The notes beneath the pieces were generated by a model that was not told where the DNA came from, ran no database searches, and saw nothing but the letters and a program-made list of their open reading frames with translations. This document shows, in pieces, positions 1 to 9,500 of a DNA stretch of 64,000 bases. The stretch is from Bacillota bacterium (GTDB lineage Bacteria > Bacillota > Clostridia > Christensenellales > CAG-917): contig JAMPEA010000006.1 of the NCBI GenBank assembly GCA_023665365.1, forward strand, positions 1 to 64,000, given 5' to 3'. The position numbers and the translations under genes were made by a program. Every line of letters starts with the position of its first letter. Positions within the stretch are counted from its first letter, which is position 1.

Positions 1-113
1 ATTTGTCTCTTTACTTAAAATTATTGTACTATTATAATAATATGTACATAGAACAATATATTCTATGTATATTTATCTGCCAATTCTTTCATATTTTTTT
101 TATATTTATTACA

Positions 114-147
114 GCAAAACCGCCCTTTGTTGCTCGGGCGGTTTTGC
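114..147 (-). terminator. Intrinsic terminator after the 208-aa membrane protein
   Basis: A perfect 12-bp stem (GCAAAACCGCCC against GGGCGGTTTTGC) encloses a 10-nt loop, about 30 nt beyond the stop codon of the minus-strand gene. The stem carries its own A/T-rich flanks, so it could work in both directions. The 113 bases to its left are AT-rich and hold nothing I recognise. Confidence 0.75.
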
Positions 148-177
148 TTCAATATTCCGTCTTATCACTTTATACTT

Positions 178-804
178 TTACATTTCGTCAAACGGACTGT
201 CTCCCTCGGGAGGAGCGTCCTCGTCGTCATCGTCACTGCTACGCTCGGGAGCTTTTTCGCGCGGGCGCAATACCTTTTCCACAAGCGGTATCAGACGCGA
301 GTATACAAACTGCAATACATAGTCTATCAGCACAAGCGCGATTGTCCCAACAAGCGCGATAATCGGATAACTGAGCTTGTCCATAATGGACGCGTCTATC
401 ATTATCGTGTGGCATACGAAATACAGCAGGGCGAGCGCGCCGTTGATATACACCACCTTCACGGGAAGCGCAATATACCACTTGACCTTTTTGTTGTACA
501 TTATGCCCGTGATGAGCGCCATAGGACCGAAGTACGCAACAAAGCCCGCAACCGTGTATATGTCCCCCGCTATCACAAAGCCCAGCGCCGCCGCCACCGC
601 ATACGCGAAAAACCCCGCAAGATAATAGCGCTTCGCCAGCGGAACCATAATCGCCACCGACGCCGCAACGTAAAACGCAACCGTGCTGAACCGCACCAGT
701 ACGCTCAACCCCACAAACAGCAACGCTATCGCCGCCGAAATGCCCGCCAATGCGAGCTGATATATGGCTTCTTGCCTGCCTATCCTGTTGCGCTTTCTCG
801 CCAT
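178..804 (-). CDS. Small polytopic membrane protein, function unknown
   Basis: This 208-residue protein has a short basic N-terminus (MARKRNRIGRQ) and about five hydrophobic segments between residues 15 and 170, so it is an integral membrane protein. The segment order and small glycine/alanine-rich helices recall the membrane components of small-molecule transporters, but I see no diagnostic motif and do not assign a family. The C-terminus after residue 175 is soluble and strongly charged, first Arg/Lys-rich, then a run of Asp/Glu (SSDDDDEDAPPEGD), probably on the cytoplasmic side. It stands alone, with a terminator just downstream. The Shine-Dalgarno sequence is weak (a GAG a few bases before ATG). 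Confident as a real gene; function unknown. Confidence 0.7.
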   Translation of the reverse strand: MARKRNRIGRQEAIYQLALAGISAAIALLFVGLSVLVRFSTVAFYVAASVAIMVPLAKRYYLAGFFAYAVAAALGFVIAGDIYTVAGFVAYFGPMALITGIMYNKKVKWYIALPVKVVYINGALALLYFVCHTIMIDASIMDKLSYPIIALVGTIALVLIDYVLQFVYSRLIPLVEKVLRPREKAPERSSDDDDEDAPPEGDSPFDEM

Positions 805-977
805 ACTATCTCGTCATATCTCCGTTTTTTGTCATATCCGCTTCGCCGCTTTTTATTGTTATATTATAATACTAAATTATATACGTTATATATAAGAAAG
901 TCTTTATTCTTGCCTTATTTTGATAAATTTAATTATTAGTATTCCCCTCGCTATCTATTTTGCATGACGCGCTAGCC

Positions 978-1322
978 TTACTTTTTAATCTGATAATCAA
1001 TGCCCACCTTTGTATCTAATGCATAATCAAAATAAATACTCGACAGATATTCAAAATCCACATCGTCCAATAAAGTATAATTTATGCTTTCATCATACTC
1101 AAACGACGGGACAATCATATAATTTACCTTTTTTGCATCCACATCCACTATGCAAACATTATATAAACTCTCCGCACCGTCGTTTAGCGAGTTTCTAAAA
1201 GATACATAAGTGATTACTCCGTTTTTTATAAAAGGTTTATCCGTTTTGTTTTTAATATTTTCTATCAGATGATTATAATATTTTAACGTCGCTATCAGCT
1301 TTATCGCATACGGCACAAACAC
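978..1322 (-). CDS. Hypothetical protein, probably 5'-truncated, next to the CRISPR trailer end
   Basis: The 114-codon frame has the composition of a real protein (for example YVSFRNSLNDGAESLYN and a Tyr/Asp-rich C-terminal half), but I recognise no family. Its only available start is a GTG eight bases beyond the last, oldest repeat of the CRISPR array. The frame is closed by a TGA inside that repeat, and there is no Shine-Dalgarno sequence. The simplest reading is the 3' part of a gene whose 5' end was lost when the array or a deletion came up against it. If expressed at all, it would sit at the distal end of the pre-crRNA transcript. An intact small protein using the GTG is possible but less likely. 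Confidence 0.4.
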   Translation of the reverse strand: MFVPYAIKLIATLKYYNHLIENIKNKTDKPFIKNGVITYVSFRNSLNDGAESLYNVCIVDVDAKKVNYMIVPSFEYDESINYTLLDDVDFEYLSSIYFDYALDTKVGIDYQIKK

Positions 1323-1330
1323 GGGATAAC

Positions 1331-4300
1331 GTTTTCATTCCTTATTAGACTACATTGCTCTCAAACTCCCCGAAGTTGGGGGATTTATTACGTCTTGTTT
1401 TCATTCCTTATTAGACTACATTGCTCTCAAACATATCCTGCGTTATAACCTGTGTTATAACCGTTTTCATTCCTTATTAGACTACATTGCTCTCAAACAA
1501 GACAAGCGAGGGCAACAAGCGGCTATCTGTTTTCATTCCTTATTAGACTACATTGCTCTCAAACAACTCAAACGGATTTACAAATCGCGCCGATGTTTTC
1601 ATTCCTTATTAGACTACATTGCTCTCAAACATATGCGGTTGTGTTTGAATATTAACACGTGTTTTCATTCCTTATTAGACTACATTGCTCTCAAACTCAT
1701 GTGCGCAAAGGTTAGGGAAGAACGTTGTTTTCATTCCTTATTAAACTACATTGCTCTCAAACAGGTGATTTATTTTCCTCATCATCTTCTTTGTTTTCAT
1801 TCCTTATTAAACTACATTGCTCTCAAACAAGTAGCAAGTCACGCAATGCCTATACCGAGTTTTCATTCCTTATTAAACTACATTGCTCTCAAACACGGAT
1901 TTGACGTTATTCACTGTGTATTTGGTTTTCATTCCTTATTAAACTACATTGCTCTCAAACGCCAGGAGGATTGATGATGAAAAATATCGAGTTTTCATTC
2001 CTTATTAAACTACATTGCTCTCAAACTATCGTAATACGATATTTGACGATTGGTTGGTTTTCATTCCTTATTAAACTACATTGCTCTCAAACCGTGAAGA
2101 AGAACAAACGCAATATCGGGGTGTTTTCATTCCTTATTAAACTACATTGCTCTCAAACATATCGTCTACGAAAATCATTTAACATACGGTTTTCATTCCT
2201 TATTAAACTACATTGCTCTCAAACATAAAAGGGGGCTAATATGTATAAAAAAACGTTTTCATTCCTTATTAAACTACATTGCTCTCAAACATAGACGTCC
2301 CTTGTGGCAAGTGTACTGAGGTTTTCATTCCTTATTAAACTACATTGCTCTCAAACTTAGTGTCCTCGTTGTATACATACTTATCTGTTTTCATTCCTTA
2401 TTAAACTACATTGCTCTCAAACCAATGTTACACGGCAACGACACAAATCATAGTTTTCATTCCTTATTAAACTACATTGCTCTCAAACGCTCTTGATTAC
2501 ATATACATATTACCACTTGTTTTCATTCCTTATTAAACTACATTGCTCTCAAACAATAATTCTTCTTCTGTTAAATCTGTTCTTGTTTTCATTCCTTATT
2601 AAACTACATTGCTCTCAAACCAAAGCGGAACAATATGACGCGGTTTCCTTGTTTTCATTCCTTATTAAACTACATTGCTCTCAAACATATCGTCTGCGAA
2701 AATCATTTAACATACGGTTTTCATTCCTTATTAAACTACATTGCTCTCAAACTATTTCTCGCGTCCTCTCCAAAAAATCCTTGTTTTCATTCCTTATTAA
2801 ACTACATTGCTCTCAAACGTGCCGGGCATAAGTAAAGACAAAAATTTTGTTTTCATTCCTTATTAAACTACATTGCTCTCAAACAACAGATTTTAACGAG
2901 AAAAAACAACCAGTGTTTTCATTCCTTATTAAACTACATTGCTCTCAAACATCGCGGGCGGGTTCTCTTTGGGTACCGATGTTTTCATTCCTTATTAAAC
3001 TACATTGCTCTCAAACGCAATATCTCGAATTCTCGATACATTTTTAGTTTTCATTCCTTATTAAACTACATTGCTCTCAAACGACAGATTTTAACGAAAA
3101 AAAACAACCAATGTTTTCATTCCTTATTAAACTACATTGCTCTCAAACATCTCTGCGGCAAATACAAGGTTAACGCAAGTTTTCATTCCTTATTAAACTA
3201 CATTGCTCTCAAACAACAGATTTTAACGAAAAACAACCAATCGTGTTTTCATTCCTTATTAAACTACATTGCTCTCAAACTTAAACCTATCCGACAAAGT
3301 AAAAGTATCCGTTTTCATTCCTTATTAAACTACATTGCTCTCAAACGTGGATGAACTGAGAATTAAGGGTGGGAGCGTTTTCATTCCTTATTAAACTACA
3401 TTGCTCTCAAACTTTCCTAATAACCTTTGGGCTATCCAACCTGTTTTCATTCCTTATTAAACTACATTGCTCTCAAACAATGGTTATGCGGTATTTAACG
3501 ATTGGTTCGTTTTCATTCCTTATTAAACTACATTGCTCTCAAACTGCAAAACAATAGGTTATCTATGATTTGCGGTTTTCATTCCTTATTAAACTACATT
3601 GCTCTCAAACCATTATGCAAATCCTCAGAAAAAATTTTTGGTTTTCATTCCTTATTAAACTACATTGCTCTCAAACTACTAATGCGGTAGGATATAGCAA
3701 GGCGGGGTTTTCATTCCTTATTAAACTACATTGCTCTCAAACTGGTTCGTGCATTATTAGTGAATTAACTGTGTTTTCATTCCTTATTAAACTACATTGC
3801 TCTCAAACGTGCGTTCTGCTTGCTAATTCCGTTTGCGTGTTTTCATTCCTTATTAAACTACATTGCTCTCAAACTGTGAAACAACAGGTTATCTATGATT
3901 TGCGGTTTTCATTCCTTATTAAACTACATTGCTCTCAAACTATCGTGATATGATATCTGACGACTGATTGGTTTTCATTCCTTATTAAACTACATTGCTC
4001 TCAAACTATGACCTATTAAATAATTTTTATCATCGTGTTTTCATTCCTTATTAAACTACATTGCTCTCAAACTAAACTTTTTACAGTTGCGTCAAGTGCG
4101 TCGTTTTCATTCCTTATTAAACTACATTGCTCTCAAACGGTTTTTCATACGACTTTTTCGTATGACTAGTTTTCATTCCTTATTAAACTACATTGCTCTC
4201 AAACGGACGGAACGTTTTTAATGCCATATAGCGAGTTTTCATTCCTTATTAAACTACATTGCTCTCAAACATACCTATTGATTATCAGGTAGTATTTGCA

Positions 4301-4534
4301 GTTTTCATTCCTTATTAAACTACATTGCTCTCAAACACACGTTGACAACGCAAATCATAGATAACCGTTTTCATTCCTTATTAAACTACATTGCTCTCAA
4401 ACACGTGGAACACGAATTAACTTCGGCGTTTAGTTTTCATTCCTTATTAAACTACATTGCTCTCAAACAAACGCTTGTGCAAAACACAAGCTACGAAGGT
4501 TTTCATTCCTTATTAAACTACATTGCTCTCAAAC
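1331..4534 (-). CRISPR. Type II-A CRISPR array, 49 repeats and 48 spacers
   Basis: A 36-bp repeat recurs with an exact 66-bp period. Forty-nine repeats and forty-eight 30-nt spacers account for the 3204 bp exactly. Read on the minus strand the repeat begins GTTTGAGAGCAATGTAG and ends GGAATGAAAAC, the usual start and end of type II-A repeats. Transcription is on the minus strand, away from the cas genes and the leader. The six repeats furthest from the leader (starting at 1331, 1397, 1463, 1529, 1595 and 1661) carry ATTAGAC in plus-strand reading, whereas the other 43 carry ATTAAAC. Several spacers form families of near-identical sequence (see findings). Open frames across this region are translations of the repeat and not genes. 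Confidence 0.99.
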
Positions 4535-4684
4535 CTCAAATTATTTGAGAAAACGCCATTACTCGTCATGCGTTTAACAAGGAATTTAGATAATTATAAA
4601 TCACAATTAAACAGATTGCAACGATTATCTTTTATATCTTGATTTAATATACCATAACACGCGAATGGCATGATATTAAAGCAG
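4535..4684 (-). promoter_or_regulatory. CRISPR leader with pre-crRNA promoter
   Basis: These 150 AT-rich bases separate the csn2 stop codon from the first leader-proximal repeat. On the minus strand they contain TTGCAA (4616-4621), a 17-bp spacer and a perfect TATAAT (4593-4598). That places the transcription start near 4586, about 50 nt before the first repeat. The last bases before the repeat (CAAATAATTTGAG, minus strand) are the expected site for integration of new spacers. Confidence 0.85.
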
Positions 4685-5353
4685 TCAAAGTTCACACAAA
4701 TCTTCGTCAATGGTTTTACGTTTTTCACAAGCCAGATTTTTATGATTAGCGCACTCTATCGAAAGCAAGTTGATTTTACGATAAACCAGACTATTATAGA
4801 AACTTTCGGCGTCCTCATCGGATAAGCAAGCTCTTAAATTTATAGTTATAAACAATCGTTTTTTTGCGTATTTTTGGCATATTTCCATATATGAAATCAA
4901 TCGTTCAGCAAACGAAAGCTGTTCAATATCTGGACGCAGATGATACGCTTTTAGCAATAAAGTTATATCGTTGATTTCGTCAAAAGTTAATTCGCTCGCG
5001 GATTCGAAACATATGTCGGACAGCACTTGATTTATATGCTTATACATATCCGCAAGTTCCGAAGAAAACCTATTCGCCGCACATTCGGCAGCTTCCTTTA
5101 TTATTGCATTTATAACTGTTTTATTTGAGCATATATCGACGTCGAATAAATTACCGATAATCTCGGAATTTTTATCGAATTCGATGATTTTATTCTCATC
5201 CGACAGCACGAATTCGCCCTCTCCGATTTGCGATTGTTCAAATAACTCGGCAACAATCTCGCGATAGAATTTAGGGTTTTCTATCACCAACGAGCACACG
5301 TTATGCCCTGTCCATTCAAAGGGAGTATCAAAATTATAATGCGCGAGTTTCAT
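4685..5353 (-). CDS. csn2: CRISPR-associated protein Csn2
   Basis: This 222-residue protein matches Csn2 of type II-A systems in length and in its conserved C-terminal half: LTFDEINDITLLLKAY followed by KRLFITINLRACLSDED, compare the KKLLIFVN...FLT segment of the Streptococcus protein. Csn2 forms a calcium-bound tetrameric ring that slides on linear double-stranded DNA ends and takes part with Cas1, Cas2 and Cas9 in spacer acquisition. Its ATG overlaps the cas2 stop codon (ATGA), so the two are translationally coupled. It is the last cas gene before the leader, the standard II-A position, and its presence fixes the subtype as II-A and not II-C. Confidence 0.93.
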   Translation of the reverse strand: MKLAHYNFDTPFEWTGHNVCSLVIENPKFYREIVAELFEQSQIGEGEFVLSDENKIIEFDKNSEIIGNLFDVDICSNKTVINAIIKEAAECAANRFSSELADMYKHINQVLSDICFESASELTFDEINDITLLLKAYHLRPDIEQLSFAERLISYMEICQKYAKKRLFITINLRACLSDEDAESFYNSLVYRKINLLSIECANHKNLACEKRKTIDEDLCEL

Positions 5354-5670
5354 AGGACCACCAGTCTGCTATCGGAGTTTAAAATGTCGCCGTCATATTG
5401 CCCTACGATAAACTCCATTCGAGCGAATTGTTTTTCTGTAACCGTCAAAACTTGTACTAATCCCTTGACAGGTTTATTTTTGCGAATAGCCGCTATCGTA
5501 CTTCCTACCGCAGTCGCATTTAAAGACAGGTGACAATAAACAGATTTTTGCATCATAGCAAACCCGTTCTTGATTAAGAACTTATGGAATTTCGTATACT
5601 CTCGAACTTCCGAGCTTGTCTCGGTAGGCAAATCGAAAAATAGTATTGTACGCATAAATCTATAACTCAT
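5350..5670 (-). CDS. cas2: CRISPR-associated endoribonuclease-fold protein Cas2
   Basis: The product has 106 residues with the ferredoxin-like Cas2 start MRTILFFDLPTET and the conserved ending LTVTEKQFARM. The first ATG is kept because MSYRFMR before the core is the same N-terminus seen in streptococcal type II-A Cas2. This start overlaps the end of cas1 by 11 nt. Cas2 bridges two Cas1 dimers in the integration complex that inserts new spacers at the leader end. No Shine-Dalgarno sequence precedes it, so translation is probably coupled to cas1. Confidence 0.95.
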   Translation of the reverse strand: MSYRFMRTILFFDLPTETSSEVREYTKFHKFLIKNGFAMMQKSVYCHLSLNATAVGSTIAAIRKNKPVKGLVQVLTVTEKQFARMEFIVGQYDGDILNSDSRLVVL

Positions 5671-6535
5671 ATTTAGGAAAAGTCAACTTGGACACATCGT
5701 TTTCAGCCAATGCCTCAAAAACACTGTGAATAAAAATACTTATTGCATTTATAAGATGATGCTCCTTATCTTTTATTTTTACCGTGCTATTTAAAACGTC
5801 CACCAGTTTCATTTTTTCTTCGTGCTCAAACTTTACTCCGTTAAGCGTCAAAACTTCCCTATCTACAAAGGGTCTGAACGGCTCTATCAAATCCGAGGAC
5901 AGGTTGAAATGATTGAACACGTTATCGTGGAAAATACCGAGTTGCGTCACGTAACCGCAAGCGACCACCTCGCGGTTAATCGCCGACAACAAAATCCCGT
6001 AACCATAATTTAATGCCGTATTGATAAGGTTATCTTCGGAGCGAGAAAAATCCAAGCCGAATAGCGCATTAAAATATACCTTAGCGGCATGCGCCTCTCT
6101 ATTCGTACTGTCATGCGGTTGTACTTCCTGCGCGTATGAATGTAACAACTCTATTTCTCTATCGTTACTCTCCTTTAAATTTGACATTTGCCCAAGAATT
6201 TTAGCTCGTACGATTTCCGCCCAAACAATTCCTTTTATATCGCTTTGCCACCTTATCTGTTCACGCAACTTCCGCGACGTATCGTGAGCGCCGTATAGAC
6301 TGCAAAGCTCGGCTGTCGGATTGTATTTCTCGTCGCAGAAAATAACTTTGATTTTCTTTCGCGAGAGTTCGGCAATCAGATATGCAGTCAGCGCAACGGC
6401 AGTAGTTTCTATTATAAGCACGGCTATCTCATCTAAATGAACTCTGGTGGTCTTTTCATCGGTGCGGACCACCATATAGTTCATCTTATAATCGAGCTTG
6501 GCTCTGCTGCTAATCACAACGATGCGAAAACCCAT
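5660..6535 (-). CDS. cas1: CRISPR-associated integrase Cas1 (type II)
   Basis: The 291-residue protein has the Cas1 layout: an N-terminal beta domain to about residue 75 and an alpha-helical catalytic domain. The metal-binding residues can be placed as Glu147 (NREAHAAKVYF), His203 (LGIFHDNVFNHF) and Glu218 (SDLIEPFRP), each two positions before the E149/H205/E220 set as I recall it for the streptococcal protein. Together with Cas2 it catalyses integration of protospacers next to the leader. It begins six bases after the cas9 stop codon and overlaps cas2. All catalytic residues are present, which fits an adaptation module still in use. Confidence 0.97.
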   Translation of the reverse strand: MGFRIVVISSRAKLDYKMNYMVVRTDEKTTRVHLDEIAVLIIETTAVALTAYLIAELSRKKIKVIFCDEKYNPTAELCSLYGAHDTSRKLREQIRWQSDIKGIVWAEIVRAKILGQMSNLKESNDREIELLHSYAQEVQPHDSTNREAHAAKVYFNALFGLDFSRSEDNLINTALNYGYGILLSAINREVVACGYVTQLGIFHDNVFNHFNLSSDLIEPFRPFVDREVLTLNGVKFEHEEKMKLVDVLNSTVKIKDKEHHLINAISIFIHSVFEALAENDVSKLTFPKYEL

Positions 6536-6541
6536 AATGCG

Positions 6542-9500
6542 TCACTCAATAACGATTTTCTTTTCATATAACCCCGTTATGGATTGATAGATAATGCTTA
6601 TTTTGCCACCAAACGTTTTGTTAAGGCGTATCAGCCCTACTTGATCGGTACTGCCACCGAATTCTTTGAGTTTGGCATAAATAGCTTTGCACTCAAACGC
6701 CTTAATCACTTCACTCAACATTTTACACTGCTCCGCTATACTAATCGAAACGAACCTTTCTCGGCAATTTATTAAATTCGTGTACACTTTGCCAAACGCT
6801 TTCGCATATACATTTGACTTGCACTTTTGTATAAATAAGTCGTAAAGATTTATATTATCCTCGGAATTTACGTCGGACAACTCATATTCGCTTATTTCCT
6901 TTTTACGTTCTCTGTATATTTCTGCAATTTTCAAAACTTTACGCAAATACTTAGTCGTTTCGTAATTGAAAAGCAACTGATTGGCGATTACAAATATAAT
7001 TTGATTGCCCGTTCTTCCCGATATAAGCAGCCGTGCGCCGTCGATTTCAAACAGAGTTTTATAGAGTATCTTATTTACTCTTATCTTTGCGATCTCACCA
7101 TCTTTTGCCCAATATGTTTGAGCGTACGCAAGCGGGTCCTTTTCATACTCTGTCTTTTGATAAATCAGTACGGCTTCGATAGCAATACGCTTTTCCACAC
7201 CGCGCTTCGTTTGCTTTTGGTATTCGACAATCGCCCAATATGCGCCCTTTGCACTATTATAGCCGCCATAAATTGCTGTTTTCCTATCTTTTTTCAACGG
7301 AATCAGTTCGTCGTCTTTTTTGACAGGATTGAGATTGAATAACTGTCCCTTTTCTTCAAGCGGCATTTGAGTATATAAAACGCTGTTTTTAGACATAGTT
7401 TTACGCACGACGTTTATAGTTTCGTCGTCTTTGGCGTTCCAAGCGCCTCTGACGTAGTATTTATACAGCGCTTCGGGTTTTAGCGAATATTCTTTGTCTT
7501 TGAGATGGCGCATAAAATCCGACGTGAACCGCGTATCGAAATAATTGCCGACAACGATATTGAGATACGCGTCATGAGCGTGATGGAAATCATTTATGTC
7601 TCTGCACTTCAACATATCGAAATGTTGTCTGAATTCGCTTACGTTTGCGGCTTTGGAATATACTATCTTACTCCCGTTGCCGCTTTCTCCATATATGGTA
7701 TTGAGAATTTCGGCAACCGCTTTTGTGGATTGCCCCGTTTCCACCAGCTGACGGTTGATAAATGCGGACAACTCGTCATCTGTGAGTTCAGACGACCTTG
7801 TAAGGCGTTCAAACTTGGTTTTAGATATGCAACCCGCATTCAGTAAAAATTTCCAATACGAGTACATATTGTTTCTAATACCGTCGCCGATAGGATATGT
7901 ATTGGACTTCTCACGATTGAGTTCCGCCTTGACCAATACGAGATTATCCAAACTATCGTCCTTTATTTTGGAACGCGGATAAATGTGATCCAAATCCCAA
8001 CGGTTTTGGTCGTATAATTCGTTCAAGTCTATACTTTCGCCCGAATACATACACTTTCCGAATTGGCGATAGTATAAATACAGTTTTTTAGCGCGCAATT
8101 TATCATCGCTCATACTATCGACCGATGCTTGCAGTTTTTTGAATTCGTCCCCGTCGATAAATTTCAGAAGTTCTTTGCTTTGCTTCTTGCAATTTTGATA
8201 CAAATCCAATAATTGCTGTTTGCGAGAAGTTGTGCGTTTATTCTTTTTACTTGGGTCGTTTTCTCGCGGAACTTCAACAAAAATTTTACGAGGTTTACTC
8301 TTCATCACGTCAACTATCTCGTCAACAATACGCAATGCCTGCCATATAGAACGTCTTATTTTGGGCGAAACGTATAGCTCGTCAATCATTTTTAACGGAT
8401 TTGAAGCTACGCCCGATTTTTTTAGCTTGTATTCGCGCGCCTTCTTGGCATACTCATAGTTGCCACTAAGCAACTGCATGAGATTGACGTTATGGTTGCG
8501 CATCATATCAATAATAGATACGAGTTCGCCCGTGCCGTCAATTCTGTCAACGTCATAGATTTCGGTCAAAAATCTTTTTGAAAGATTTCCCCAATTTTTG
8601 AATTTAAGTGACAGCACGTATTTAACGTCGTCCTCGCAAAGTTGCGGAACGTTCTCTTTTAGCCATGACCTTAAAATATTTTTCGCGTCGCCGAAAAGCA
8701 CGACGTGCTCTATTATTGCCTCGACTGTCGCGGGCGATGTCTTTGCAAGTATGCGCTTCATCTTATGATATGACGATAGCGTGGCATTGAGGGTTTCATC
8801 AGTTCCGCTTATCTCGTCGCCTTTTTGCGCATATCCCTCTGAGATAAGCAAATCTTTAATATCTTTCAATCTAACCTTTCTATTCTTCTCAATGTACAGT
8901 CTTTGATATATAAGTTTTTTCGCGTCCACGTCAATAGGGTTGCCGTTGAGTTTCAGATTGTTTATTTCATTGAGCACGGCAAATTCGCTATACAACAGCG
9001 AATCTCTCGCGATCACGTTGTCGCCAGTATAAGTACAAAGCGACTTCATTCTTTCTATAAACTTTCTCGACGATTCTCGCTCGTCTATAATTGACGACCA
9101 ATTCCACGGATATATCTTTTCATCTTCCATTCCTTTGTTGCGCACAGCCCAACCATACTGCGAATTTTTGCCGATAGGACCGACGTAATAAGGCAATTTG
9201 TAATCGAATATCGAAATGATTTTATTGACTACGCTAAGTCCGTTCTCATCTTTATCGTTTAAAAACGGCAAATAAGAGGAGGCGTTTTCGAGTATCTTTA
9301 TAAGCTCCTTTTTGTGCATAGAGTTTGGAATACAACCGTTTTCGCTCGTGCGCAACTTAGGCGCAAACGTCCCGTCCTCTATGTGTTGCCACATAACAAA
9401 ATATTTTTCGTCCGCACCCTCTTTGATTTTGCCGAGCTTCTCCTTCAAAAACGCACAAAATTCTTCGCTTGTCGTTTTTCCTGTCTTTTCGTCTCCCTTT

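Noticed and set aside
1331-4534. Spacers targeting genes within this window
   Set aside because: I saw no match by eye, but a full comparison on both strands was not possible, so I do not claim either presence or absence of self-targeting.
1633-4548. Several plus-strand frames of 60-130 codons with repeated FSFLIKLHCSQT or FHSLLNYIALK
   Set aside because: They are translations of the 36-bp CRISPR repeat and 30-nt spacers, made possible because the 66-bp unit is a multiple of three.
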